Notes: a model not told the origin generated them from the sequence alone. A DNA stretch of 64,000 bases from Xanthomonas arboricola pv. populi (GCF_002939945.1 NZ_MDEB01000001.1:310001-374000); one strand, 5' to 3'. Shown: positions 13,744-22,067, counted from the first letter of the stretch. Translations and numbers: made by a program.

Positions 13744-15541
13744 CGGCTCGCACTCCTTCAACTTCCCCGCTCCGCAGGTCTCGTGCCTGCGCCCTGGTGA
13801 GATAGTAGTTGACCTGTTCGCCGGCGGCGGTGGCGCCAGCGAGGCGCTGAAGCAAGCCACCGGGCTGGATCCGGCACTGGCCTACAACCACGACGAGTGG
13901 GCCATCGGCATGCACGCTGCCAACCACCCGCTCACGATCCATCACCGCGAAGACATCTGGCACGCCAATCCCCGCCGTGATGTTGCCGGCCGCCCTATCG
14001 GCTGGTTCCATGCCAGTCCAGACTGCACGCACTTCAGCCAAGCCAAAGGCGGGCAACCCCGCAGCCGCAAGACCCGCGCGCTCTCGTGGGTGGTGCTGAA
14101 GTGGGTCGGCCAGCTGCGCCGCGCCGACGAGCGCAACGGCACGAATACTGCGCCACGCATTCTGTCGCTGGAGAACGTCTGGCAGATCCTCACTTGGGGA
14201 CCTTTGATCGCAAAGCGCGACAAGTTGACTGGCCGAGTGCTGAAGATGGACGGCACCGTGGCAGCCAAGGGCGAGCGCGTTCCAGTTGAGCAGCAACTGC
14301 TGATCCCGGACAAGCGCCACGCCGGCCGCACGTGGGGTCAGTTCGTGGCCGCGCTGCGTGGGCATGGCTACGTCGTGGATTGGCGGAAGTTAGACGCCAG
14401 CGATTTCGGCGCCGGCACTGATCGTGAGCGGCTCTTTCTGCTTGGGCGTCGCGACGGCCTTCCACTTCAGTGGCCGGTGCCGAGCCACCGCAAAAGCGGG
14501 GCTGCTGCCAAAAAAGCAGCAGCGGACGCCATCGATTGGAGCGTCCTGGGAACCAGCATCTTCAGCCGACGCCGGCCGTTGCGGCCCAACACCATCCGAC
14601 GGCTCCTGGACGGGGCGAAGCGCGGGAACTGGCCGCAGCCGTATCTGGACGCGCTCTGCGCGTTGCGCGATGGCCGCGAGCCTCGCCTGGACATCACGCT
14701 TGAGGAAGCTGAGGACATCGCCCAGCGCATGGGCCACCCCGCTGGCCTGGTGATGGCCACCGGCAGTGGCGGTGCGGCCAGGCCCGTATCTGCCCAGGTT
14801 CCGACGATCACCACGGGCGGTAACGGCGCGGCGCCGCACTTCATCCGACCGATGATCCTTCATCGCAACGCCAGCGAGGGCGGCCGTAGCGCTCGCCCGG
14901 TCGACGAGCCTCTGCCGACCATCCTGACCGGTGGCGCGGGAAATCTGATCGAACCGGCCCTGCAGCCGGTGCTGATGGGGACGCAGGGATCGTCCAAGGC
15001 GAAGCCGGTGAGCGCTTGCATGGCAACGATCACGACTGGCGGAGCAGGTAACCAGGCCCGCCCAGGCTGCGCTCGTCCGCAGCTGTTCGAGCCCATCATC
15101 GCGCCGTACTACGGCGGCGGCAGCGGCTTGACCGGCAAGCCCAGCAGCCATCCTTTGCCGACCGTCACCACAAAGGCCCGCTTTGGGCTCGTCGAGCCCG
15201 TCGTCGTGAGCACCTGCAACAGCAGCAGCGCTGGCGTGCGCCTCAGCGGAGACCAGCTGCGAACCATTACGACGGCGCGCGGCGGTGATATGGCGCTGGG
15301 CGAGCCGGTGGTGATCGGCTATCGCATCGACATCCTCTACCGGATGCTCTTCGAGCGTGAGCTGTTCAACGCGCAGGGCTTCCCGTCCCGCTACATCATC
15401 GACCGCACCGCCGACGGTCGCCGCATCACGCGCACTCAGGCGATACGCATGGTCGGCAACAGCGTCAGCCCGCCGCCGCTGTTCGCCCTCGCCAGCGTCA
15501 ATCTCGACAAGCAGCCGCAGCTGATGAAGGCGGCCGCATGA
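13736..15541 (+). CDS. C5-cytosine DNA methyltransferase
   Basis: 601 residues from a GTG at 13736. Motif I VDLFAGGGGASEAL (25-38, AdoMet binding), motif IV SPDCTHFS with catalytic Cys97, motif VI ENV (146-148), motif VIII DRERLFLLGRRDG (229-241) and motif X RMVGNSVSPP near the C-terminus. The usual PPCQ around the catalytic Cys is PDCT here. The target-recognition region contains five related units built on TITTGG-like cores near residues 355, 392, 428, 473 and 508. It should methylate cytosine in a specific site, probably protecting phage DNA; no cognate endonuclease is visible. It is coupled to the helicase-methyltransferase gene (ATGA at 15538). Confidence 0.93.
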   Translation: MADGSHSFNFPAPQVSCLRPGEIVVDLFAGGGGASEALKQATGLDPALAYNHDEWAIGMHAANHPLTIHHREDIWHANPRRDVAGRPIGWFHASPDCTHFSQAKGGQPRSRKTRALSWVVLKWVGQLRRADERNGTNTAPRILSLENVWQILTWGPLIAKRDKLTGRVLKMDGTVAAKGERVPVEQQLLIPDKRHAGRTWGQFVAALRGHGYVVDWRKLDASDFGAGTDRERLFLLGRRDGLPLQWPVPSHRKSGAAAKKAAADAIDWSVLGTSIFSRRRPLRPNTIRRLLDGAKRGNWPQPYLDALCALRDGREPRLDITLEEAEDIAQRMGHPAGLVMATGSGGAARPVSAQVPTITTGGNGAAPHFIRPMILHRNASEGGRSARPVDEPLPTILTGGAGNLIEPALQPVLMGTQGSSKAKPVSACMATITTGGAGNQARPGCARPQLFEPIIAPYYGGGSGLTGKPSSHPLPTVTTKARFGLVEPVVVSTCNSSSAGVRLSGDQLRTITTARGGDMALGEPVVIGYRIDILYRMLFERELFNAQGFPSRYIIDRTADGRRITRTQAIRMVGNSVSPPPLFALASVNLDKQPQLMKAAA

Positions 15542-18054
15542 CTGACCCGTATCGCGACTTCCTTGAGCGCAAGGTGCGTGTCGCGCCGTCGCTGGGATTC
15601 GACATCTCCCCTGACGACGTGCATCCGATGCTGAAGCCGCACCAGCGCGACAGCGTGGTATGGGCGTGCTCCGGCGGGCGCCGCGCCCTATTCCAGCGGT
15701 TTGGCCTCGGCAAGAGCATGCAGCAGCTGGAAATCATGCGATTGGCGCGCGCGCATGCCGGTGGAGCGGTCGGCATCGTGGTGCCGCTGGGCGTGCGGCA
15801 GGAGTTCCGCCGCGACGCGGTCAAACTCGGCCTGGAGACTCGCTTCGTGCGCACCAGCGCCGAGGTGGATCCGGACTTCGACGGGATCCACCTGACGAAT
15901 TACGAGAGCGTGCGAGACGGCAAGCTCGATCCCAACCTCTTCAGCGCCGCGAGCCTGGATGAAGCGTCAGTGCTGCGCAGCTTCGGATCGAAGACCTACC
16001 AGCAGTTCCTGACCCTGTTCGATGACGTCCGGTACCGGTTCGTGGCGACTGCTACGCCCAGCCCGAACCGGTACAAAGAGCTGATCCATTACGCCGGCTT
16101 CCTGGGCGTGATGGACACCGGCCAGGCCCTCACCCGCTGGTTCAAGCGCGACAGCACTCAGGCCAACAACCTGACGCTGTACCCGCACAAGGAAAAAGAG
16201 TTTTGGCTATGGGTCGCGAGCTGGGCGCTGTTCCTACAGAAGCCGTCGGACCTTGGCTACAGCGACGAAGGTTACGACCTACCGGAACTGACCGTGCACT
16301 ACGTCGAGGTGCCGGTGGACCACAACACCGCTGGCGCCGAGCGCGATGGCCAAGGCAAGTTGTTCCGCGATGCCGCGATGGGTTTGCAGAACGCCGCGAA
16401 GGAGAAGCGAGACACGCTCGGCGCACGCGTGGCAGCCGTACAGCAAGTCGTCGCCGCACGGCCGGATGAGCATTGGCTGATCTGGCATGACCTCGAGGCG
16501 GAGCGGCATGCGCTGCAGGCGGCAATCCCCGCTGCGGTCAGCATCTATGGCGACCAGGAGCTCGACGAGCGCGAACAGGCGGTCATCGACTTCAGCGAAG
16601 GATTGATCCCGATCCTCTCGGCGAAGCCCGTAATCGCCGGCAGCGGCTGCAACTTCCAGCGGCATTGCCACCTGTCGGTCTATGCCGGCATCGGCTTCAA
16701 GTTCAACGACTTCATCCAGTCCATTCACCGCATCCAGCGGTACCAGCAGGCGCACCCGGTGGAGGTGTGGATCGTCTACGCCGAAAGCGAGCGCGAGGTG
16801 CTGGCCAGTCTGCAGGCGAAGTGGACACGCCACGAGGAAATGGTAGAGAAAATGAGCGAGATCATCAGGGAATACGGCTTGAGCAAGGCCGCAATGGCGC
16901 AAGTACTCCAGCGCTCGATCGGCGTGGAGCGCATCGAGGCCAGCGGTACGGGTTGGACCGTCGCGAACAACGACTGCGTGGTGGAAACGCGCGGCATGGC
17001 CGACGACAGCGTCGACCTGATCGTGACCTCGATCCCGTTCGCCAACCACTACGAATACAGCCCGAGCTACAACGATTTCGGGCACACCGACGACAACGCG
17101 CACTTCTGGGCGCAGATGGATCACCTCAGCACGCAGCTGCTGCGGATCCTCAAGCCTGGCCGCATCGCCGCCATCCACGTGAAAGACCGGATCCAGTTCG
17201 GCGCGGTGACCGGCGCCGGCGTGCCGACCGTCAGCCCGTTCCACGCCGAGGCGATCTTCCACTACCGCTCGCACGGCTTCGACTACATGGGCCTGATCAC
17301 TGTCGTGACCGACGTGGTCCGCGAGAACAACCAAACCTATCGCCTGGGCTGGTCGGAACAGTGCAAGGACGGCACGAAGATGGGCGTCGGGTCGCCCGAA
17401 TACATCGTGCTGCTGCACAAGCCGCAGACCGATCGAAGCCGCGGCTATGCCGACGAACCCGTGCGCAAGCAGAAGGCCGATTACACGCGGGCGCGCTGGC
17501 AGGTCGATGCGCATGCGTTCTGGCGATCGAGTGGCCGCAGGCAGCTGACGGCCGACGAGCTGGTGCAGCTGGGCCCGGACAAGCTAGCCAAGCTGTTTAC
17601 CGAGTACTCGCTGCGCGAGGTCTACGACTTCGAGACCCACGTGCGCATCGGCGAGGAACTGGAGGCGCGGGGCGCGCTGCCGTCGACCTTCATGTCGCTG
17701 GCGCCTGGTAGCCATGACCCGGACGTGTGGCACGACGTCAACCGCATGCTCACGCTCAACGGCGAGCAGACCCGGCGCGGCCTGGAAAACCACATCTGCC
17801 CGCTGCAGTTCGACATCGTCGACCGGCTGATCCAGCGCTTCAGCAATGCCGGCGAGCTCGTGTTCGATCCGTTCGGCGGCCTGTTCACCGTGCCGTATCG
17901 GGCACTGAAGCTGGGCCGCCAGGGGCGCGCCGCCGAGCTGTCCACGGCTTATTTCATGGACGGGGTGAAGTACCTGCAGGCCGCCGAGCGCGAGATGGCG
18001 ATGCCGGATCTGTTCGCGACCATGGAGCCGCAGCCGCAGGACCGGGCCGCATGA
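15538..18054 (+). CDS. SF2 helicase fused to an N4/N6 DNA methyltransferase
   Basis: 838 residues. The N-terminal half is an SF2/SNF2-like helicase: GLGKS (56-60, Walker A), DEAS (141-144, motif II), TATPSPN (171-177, motif III) and a C-terminal lobe ending in SIHRIQRYQ (motif VI). From about residue 465 a methyltransferase follows, with NNDCVVETRGMADDSVDLIVTS-type motif IV at TSIPF (497-501) and AdoMet motif I DPFGG (777-781). The IV-before-I order is beta-class. Motif IV has Ile where the first Pro of the usual PP would be. The layout recalls phage P1 DarB-like helicase-methyltransferases, so DNA modification or anti-restriction is likely. No nuclease domain was seen. Confidence 0.88.
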   Translation: MTDPYRDFLERKVRVAPSLGFDISPDDVHPMLKPHQRDSVVWACSGGRRALFQRFGLGKSMQQLEIMRLARAHAGGAVGIVVPLGVRQEFRRDAVKLGLETRFVRTSAEVDPDFDGIHLTNYESVRDGKLDPNLFSAASLDEASVLRSFGSKTYQQFLTLFDDVRYRFVATATPSPNRYKELIHYAGFLGVMDTGQALTRWFKRDSTQANNLTLYPHKEKEFWLWVASWALFLQKPSDLGYSDEGYDLPELTVHYVEVPVDHNTAGAERDGQGKLFRDAAMGLQNAAKEKRDTLGARVAAVQQVVAARPDEHWLIWHDLEAERHALQAAIPAAVSIYGDQELDEREQAVIDFSEGLIPILSAKPVIAGSGCNFQRHCHLSVYAGIGFKFNDFIQSIHRIQRYQQAHPVEVWIVYAESEREVLASLQAKWTRHEEMVEKMSEIIREYGLSKAAMAQVLQRSIGVERIEASGTGWTVANNDCVVETRGMADDSVDLIVTSIPFANHYEYSPSYNDFGHTDDNAHFWAQMDHLSTQLLRILKPGRIAAIHVKDRIQFGAVTGAGVPTVSPFHAEAIFHYRSHGFDYMGLITVVTDVVRENNQTYRLGWSEQCKDGTKMGVGSPEYIVLLHKPQTDRSRGYADEPVRKQKADYTRARWQVDAHAFWRSSGRRQLTADELVQLGPDKLAKLFTEYSLREVYDFETHVRIGEELEARGALPSTFMSLAPGSHDPDVWHDVNRMLTLNGEQTRRGLENHICPLQFDIVDRLIQRFSNAGELVFDPFGGLFTVPYRALKLGRQGRAAELSTAYFMDGVKYLQAAEREMAMPDLFATMEPQPQDRAA

Positions 18055-18530
18055 AGCCCCAGCTCTTCCCGCGCGAGCCGCGCCGGATGAAACAGCCGAG
18101 CAAGGACCAGCTCCGTCAGGCTTTAGAAACTATGACGGCGGAGGTCATCCGACTTCGCGCCGAGAATAGGTTACTGCGCCTGGCATGGTGGCGGAGGTTA
18201 CTCCCCACGTCGGAAAGATGGTGGAGGCACCCACTCATCGGACTCTTTTCGAAGCGCATCGCGAATCAGGCCGGCCGGGATCAGGCCCATGAAGGGCCAG
18301 CACGCCCCGAGGTAGAGATAGGCACCGATGGCCCTGATCAGCCCCTTCTGGTCGTACAGGGCGCTGCATATGACCCACAACCAAAACCCGGCGCAAAGCC
18401 AGCAAAACAGCATCCACAACCCAACGAAGAGCAACCCCCATTGCACTCGCATACTCGCCTTCCCCTTTCAGCTTCTCGGCCCGCGCAGCATAGCGCCGGG
18501 CGCTCGCAACCGCAGGAGACCACGCGATGA
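18051..18530 (+). CDS. Hypothetical protein with helical N-terminus
   Basis: 159 residues, ATG in the ATGA at 18051 and a stop coupled to alpA (ATGA at 18527). The first 60 residues form a leucine-rich helix with a Trp/Arg patch (LRLAWWRRLLP). The last 90 residues are Pro/Gln/Ser-rich and run antisense to a good-looking membrane gene on the other strand (18198-18452). Only the N-terminal part looks clearly coding, so the real gene may be shorter or frameshifted. Confidence 0.5.
   Translation: MKPQLFPREPRRMKQPSKDQLRQALETMTAEVIRLRAENRLLRLAWWRRLLPTSERWWRHPLIGLFSKRIANQAGRDQAHEGPARPEVEIGTDGPDQPLLVVQGAAYDPQPKPGAKPAKQHPQPNEEQPPLHSHTRLPLSASRPAQHSAGRSQPQETTR
18198..18452 (-). CDS. Possible small membrane protein, antisense to its neighbour
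   Basis: 84 residues from the ATG at 18452, with a strong GGGGAAGG just upstream on the minus strand. Two hydrophobic segments: about residues 7-33 (GLLFVGLWMLFCWLCAGFWL and on) and 41-63. The tail is polar and charged (LRKESDEWVPPPSFRRGE), which looks like real coding. It overlaps the plus-strand 18051-18530 frame completely. Either it is an oppositely transcribed accessory gene, or the overlap reflects a decayed plus gene. Confidence 0.5.
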   Translation of the reverse strand: MRVQWGLLFVGLWMLFCWLCAGFWLWVICSALYDQKGLIRAIGAYLYLGACWPFMGLIPAGLIRDALRKESDEWVPPPSFRRGE

Positions 18531-18736
18531 CCGAAACCCCCATCACTGTTCAACGGCTTCTCCGGCTGCGCGACGTGCTTGAGCGCGTCGGCATGTCGAA
18601 GTCCACTCTTTACAGCCGCATCCGGGAGAAGACCTTCCCGCAGCCCCTCCACCTGGGCACGTCCTCGGTCTGGGTCGAGTCCGAGGTAACCGACTGGATC
18701 AACCAGCAAATCGCCCAGCGAGACAAGGCTGCTTGA
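18527..18736 (+). CDS. AlpA-family regulator / excisionase-like
   Basis: 69 residues, starting in the ATGA at 18527. The MerR-like winged helix-turn-helix pattern of AlpA is clear: RLRDVLERVGMSKSTLYSRI (13-32), then FPQPLHLG and WVESEVTDWINQQI. AlpA proteins activate integrase genes or act as excisionases. It is the last gene of the rightward operon, 87 bp from the junction; an integrase would normally be close by but is not present on this side. Confidence 0.85.
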   Translation: MTETPITVQRLLRLRDVLERVGMSKSTLYSRIREKTFPQPLHLGTSSVWVESEVTDWINQQIAQRDKAA

Positions 18737-18738
18737 GC

Positions 18739-18762
18739 TGGGGGTATCTGTGGGGGCATCTC
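18739..18762 (+). repeat. Tandem 12-bp repeat next to attR
   Basis: TGGGGGTATCTG (18739-18750) is followed directly by TGGGGGCATCTC (18751-18762), 9 of 12 positions identical. It lies between alpA and the attachment core. Short direct repeats of this kind beside an attachment site are candidates for integrase arm-type or AlpA/Xis binding sites. Confidence 0.45.
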
Positions 18763-18823
18763 GGCCCAATGGGATAGGCCAACGCCTTTCCTTTCAATGC
18801 CTTACGGCGAATCGGCGGTAGAG

Positions 18824-18836
18824 CCCACCTCCACCA
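18824..18836 (+). other. Right attachment site (attR) in an ssrA 3' end
   Basis: CCCACCTCCACCA matches the 3' acceptor end of a tmRNA: CACCTCC can pair with a GGGGGTG 5' end, followed by ACCA. The bases before it do not form a T-arm, so homology stops here, as expected at a phage-chromosome junction. A strong terminator follows at 18864, fitting the natural end of ssrA. The intact ssrA should lie beyond the left end of the prophage. Confidence 0.6.
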
Positions 18837-18863
18837 AACAACGGTCCTAAGACGACCGACTAA

Positions 18864-18902
18864 GGCCGGGACTCCTCGATGCGGAGGGCTCCCGGCCTTT
18901 TT
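18864..18902 (+). terminator. Intrinsic terminator, probably of ssrA
   Basis: GGCCGGGA (18864-18871) pairs with TCCCGGCC (18890-18897), with CTCC/GGAG extending the stem inward, followed by TTTTT at 18898-18902. It is the first host sequence right of the attachment core. If the prophage excised it would again follow ssrA. Confidence 0.85.
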
Positions 18903-18903
18903 C

Positions 18904-19176
18904 ATGGGCGATACCGATACCGCCTGCCCTGGAGAACGCGCGACCGGCGGTCAGACAGCGCTGATGGGCTGCTGCGCCAGTTGTTGCCAGATTACGGGAC
19001 ATAAGACAGGCCGAAAATCGCGTCGGTGGTGGCGCACGCATCGAATCCCTGTAGCGTATGCCCCCCTGCGTGCGGGTCTCTAACACCCTACAACGCTGGC
19101 CTGCCGAAAACTCGCCAGTCCGTCATATATATCGGCAACTCGTGCATCGCGCACGACCGCATGCTTACAGGGTGCG
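18904..19176. other. Gap with no recognised feature
   Basis: 273 bp between the ssrA-type terminator and the first chromosomal reading frame. Short open frames are present in several phases but none has a convincing start or composition. No tRNA or repeat was recognised. Confidence 0.5.
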
Positions 19177-19347
19177 TCAATTACTGACGTGGGCGGTCTG
19201 TTCGGTGCACCCGGCAGGTACGCTCGCGACGATGTCGACTTGACCGTGCGCCAACGCCGCATCGCCACGTAGTTGGTCGAACAGCGCGAGCAGTTCGATG
19301 GCTTCCTGCTGCAGCATGACCAGGGCACTTTCGCTGTGCTCTTGCAT
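19177..19347 (-). CDS. Possible small chromosomal protein
   Basis: 56 residues from an internal ATG at 19347 (MQEHSESALVMLQQEAIELL). The N-terminal half is an amphipathic helix and the end is polar. The open frame extends upstream to 19446, but that part is Pro/Ser-rich and unconvincing. No family is known to me. Confidence 0.35.
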   Translation of the reverse strand: MQEHSESALVMLQQEAIELLALFDQLRGDAALAHGQVDIVASVPAGCTEQTAHVSN

Positions 19348-19468
19348 GTCGCTTCCGTCGAGGACGCTCCCCAGCGTTCCAAGCGATGGAAGCAAACCGT
19401 GTGCCAACTTGTCTGGCGCTGGCGAGCGCTGGTCTGGTCGATGCAATCGGGCGCGCCTGCGCCTGCGC

Positions 19469-19717
19469 TCAGGCGGATTCGAACTGCCGCTGCGCTTCGG
19501 CGTGCATGGCTTCCAGCGTCACCATGCCGGCGACGCGGGCGGCGGCCATGGCGCTGCCGTGGTCGGGAAACGTGGCAGTGAGGGCACTGCCTGCCAGCAC
19601 GCCGGCGCTTCCGGCACCGATCTGGGCAATCTGCCAGTCGGCAACCCAGCTGCGGCTGGGGCCATCGCCCTGGCCAGCGCGACAGGTCAATCGATAGCTA
19701 CCTAGAAAAATGACCAA
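19469..19717 (-). CDS. Possible conserved hypothetical protein, TTG start
   Basis: 82 residues if begun at TTG 19717. The pattern SYRLTCRAGQ, VADWQIAQIGAG, LTATFPDHGSAMAAARVAGM, then a helical acidic end, looks like a small alpha/beta domain rather than a shadow. No ATG or good ribosome-binding site is present, so the start is unsure. It could be a remnant, given that it lies just beyond the prophage junction. Confidence 0.45.
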   Translation of the reverse strand: MVIFLGSYRLTCRAGQGDGPSRSWVADWQIAQIGAGSAGVLAGSALTATFPDHGSAMAAARVAGMVTLEAMHAEAQRQFESA

Positions 19718-19869
19718 TCTGCTGCTCGGCTCTGTAACGAGCGTGAAGGATACCGCCGTACCGACGTCGGAGCGACCTCAACCCCATCCCTCAGCCGAGT
19801 GGGGGCGCAGTGGAGCATAGGCACGCGGCTTGCATCGGACTCCACCAGACAATCGGTGTGGGGAACAAG

Positions 19870-21567
19870 GTGTTGACCAAAAAAGCAAAACGCCACGCCG
19901 CCGGCGCCTTGTTGCTAGGGGGGATGATCTTCGTCCTGATCGGAGTGGGCGGTTATTTCACGGCGCAGCGTTCGTTGTCCGACGCCGGCTGGGTGACGCA
20001 CACGCAGGAAGTGATCGCCAGCATCGATGAGATCCAGGCCGGGATGCTGTCGGCGGAGTCGTCGGCGCGCGGTTATGTCTTGACCGACAACGAAGCGTTT
20101 CTCGGGGTATATGCCGATGCGATCGGGCGACTGCCCGAGCGCATCGTGCGGCTGGATGCTTTGGTACAGGACAACCCGGTGCAGCGACGCAACGTCGTGG
20201 CGCTTGGACGCCTGGTGGACATGCGCCTGGTGCAGATCAACGACCTGTTGCACAGCTATCGCAAGCAGGGCCTGGATGGTGCGCGTGCTTCGATCGCACG
20301 TGGCGTGTTCCAGACCTCGTCTTCGCTGCGCCGCCAAGTGCAGACCATGACGGAACTGGAGCGCCGCCTATTGGTAAAGCGCACCGACACCAACACGCGC
20401 AGCGCACAGTGGGTGTTGTGGGTTACGGTGGTCGGGATTTTCAGCGGCTTGCTGGTGATGCTGCTGGCCTACCGACTGCTGTCGCGCGAACTGGAACGGC
20501 GCGTGCTCGCCGAAGACGCGGCCAGCACGACCAACGAGCGCCTGATCGAATCGTTCGCCACGCTCGAACGCACCTCAGCAGGGCTGGAGGCGCTGGCGCG
20601 TTACTCGGGGCTGCTGCAGAACTGCCGCAATGCCGAAGAAGCGCTGGAAATCACCGCTCGCACGATCGCTCCGCTGATCCCGGGCGCAGCCGGCGCGGTC
20701 TATCTGCTGCGCGCCTCGCGCGATCGTGCCGAACAGGTGGTGGCCTGGGGCACGATGGCCGACGACGACAACGCCAGCATCGCCCCGGACACGTGCTGGG
20801 CCTTGCGCCGCGATCGCACGCATGTGGTGGAAGACACCAGCCAAGGCATGCTCTGCCAACACGTCGGCGCCAATCTTCCGGCGCATGCGAGCACCGCCTG
20901 CATCCCGCTATCGGCTCAGGGCACGCAGTTGGGGATGCTGGCGCTGCGCAGCGAGGATCCGCGCGACCTGGCCTCGTTGACCGTGGCCGAGGCGGCGGCC
21001 GAGCAGCTGTCGCTGGCGCTGCATAACCTGCGTCTGCGCGAGACGCTGCGCCAGCAATCCATTCGCGATCCGTTGACCGGTCTGTACAACCGCCGTTATC
21101 TCGAAGAAGCGCTCAATCACGAACTGGCACGCTGCACGCGGCGGGCACTCCCCTTGTCGGTGCTGATGCTGGACGTGGACCACTTCAAGCAGTTCAACGA
21201 TCTGCACGGTCATGGTGGCGGCGATCGCGTGCTGGCAGCGATCGGCGAATTCCTGCTGGCGCAGACGCGCGGCGAAGACATCTGCTGCCGCTACGGCGGC
21301 GAAGAGTTGACGATCATCCTGCCGGAAGTGGACGTGGCGACCGCCTGTAGGATGGCCGAGAAGCTGCGTGCCGGCATCGAGGCCCTGCAGGTGATGGCCG
21401 ATGGCGTCTCGTTGCCGAAGGTCAGCGCATCGTTCGGTGCGGCCAGCTTTCCCGAACATGCAGGCAATATGGCGCAGCTGCTGCGGCGCGCGGACGAGGC
21501 GCTGTACAGCGCCAAGCAGGCCGGACGCAATCAGGTAGTGAGTGCGGGTAGTCCAGCCGCAGGGTAA
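19870..21567 (+). CDS. Membrane diguanylate cyclase (CHASE3-GAF-GGDEF)
   Basis: 565 residues from GTG 19870, chosen because GGGGA lies just upstream and the first membrane helix begins soon after; TTG 19873 is an alternative. First helix about 10-32, then a CHASE3-like periplasmic segment with SSARGYVLTDNE, second helix about 180-202, a GAF-like domain (about 240-385) and a GGDEF domain at the end. The active site reads RYGGEEL, and RGED five residues before it is a complete inhibitory I-site. It should make c-di-GMP from GTP, tuned by an external signal. Four bases of DNA-binding or phosphodiesterase function are not seen. Confidence 0.92.
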   Translation: MLTKKAKRHAAGALLLGGMIFVLIGVGGYFTAQRSLSDAGWVTHTQEVIASIDEIQAGMLSAESSARGYVLTDNEAFLGVYADAIGRLPERIVRLDALVQDNPVQRRNVVALGRLVDMRLVQINDLLHSYRKQGLDGARASIARGVFQTSSSLRRQVQTMTELERRLLVKRTDTNTRSAQWVLWVTVVGIFSGLLVMLLAYRLLSRELERRVLAEDAASTTNERLIESFATLERTSAGLEALARYSGLLQNCRNAEEALEITARTIAPLIPGAAGAVYLLRASRDRAEQVVAWGTMADDDNASIAPDTCWALRRDRTHVVEDTSQGMLCQHVGANLPAHASTACIPLSAQGTQLGMLALRSEDPRDLASLTVAEAAAEQLSLALHNLRLRETLRQQSIRDPLTGLYNRRYLEEALNHELARCTRRALPLSVLMLDVDHFKQFNDLHGHGGGDRVLAAIGEFLLAQTRGEDICCRYGGEELTIILPEVDVATACRMAEKLRAGIEALQVMADGVSLPKVSASFGAASFPEHAGNMAQLLRRADEALYSAKQAGRNQVVSAGSPAAG

Positions 21568-21667
21568 GACATGCCGTTGCCAGGTTTGGACTGCGCCTGC
21601 GGCCACGCCTTCGCGCCGCGCCAAACCGACTGCATGCAAGCGTTCTGCCGGCTGTGCCGAGCAGGAC

Positions 21668-21901
21668 TCAAGTGCAGCTATGCCCATCCTCATCGGTTGG
21701 AATCAGGCCAGCGCCAGCCAACATGCCGTCGACGCGGGTCCGTACATAGGCCGCGTCCTCGGCCGCGGCACTGCTCAGCAGGGCTTGGGCACGCGCTTGG
21801 AAATCGAGATAGTCGAAATCCGCGTCTTCATCGGCGGACAGTTGCGGCAGTTCGTCCTGCAGCGCATCCAGGCGCGTGTCGAGTTCTTCCCGTGTGGGCA
21901 T
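21668..21901 (-). CDS. Small acidic protein, unknown
   Basis: 77 residues from the ATG at 21901, with GGAG 8 bases upstream. Acidic and helical (TREELDTRLDALQDELPQL, then DADFDYLDFQARAQALL), no membrane segment. It is convergent with the upstream diguanylate cyclase gene. Family not recognised, but start, composition and spacing are good. Confidence 0.65.
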   Translation of the reverse strand: MPTREELDTRLDALQDELPQLSADEDADFDYLDFQARAQALLSSAAAEDAAYVRTRVDGMLAGAGLIPTDEDGHSCT

Positions 21902-22067
21902 TGCAAACTCCGATGACAAAGACGCTACGGTTGCGGCACGGCCGTCAAGGATGTGCGAAGCCCGGCCCGGTAACGCTTCATTTTCCTAGCCGTTGCCGCG
22001 GGGCGTGCACGCTCAACTTTCGCAAGGCTCCGCCGATAATGAGGTCGACTCCTATAGAACCTTCCCT

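Larger units (their letters stand above)
1..18836. mobile_element. Prophage, right-hand part (left end outside window)
   Basis: Divergent Cro-like and CI-like genes share a multi-operator region. On one side are CII-like, O-like and DnaB-like replication genes. On the other are a candidate recombination protein, a YqaJ exonuclease, methyltransferases and an AlpA-like gene. Most genes are coupled by ATGA or TGATG overlaps, as in phage operons. The right boundary is set at a tmRNA-3'-end-like sequence (18824-18836). Integrase, lysis and structural genes are not visible, so completeness cannot be judged. The order (replication to the left, recombination and xis-like gene to the right of immunity) matches the lambda plan. 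Confidence 0.93.

Noticed and set aside
13736-18054. Complete restriction-modification or BREX/DISARM-type defence system
   Set aside because: Only methyltransferase and helicase functions are visible; no nuclease, PglZ, DrmB or similar partner gene is present, so phage self-protection is the simpler reading.
18781-18840. A complete tRNA or tmRNA gene at the prophage junction
   Set aside because: Only the last 13 bases resemble a tmRNA end; no T-arm, D-arm or anticodon arm can be folded.
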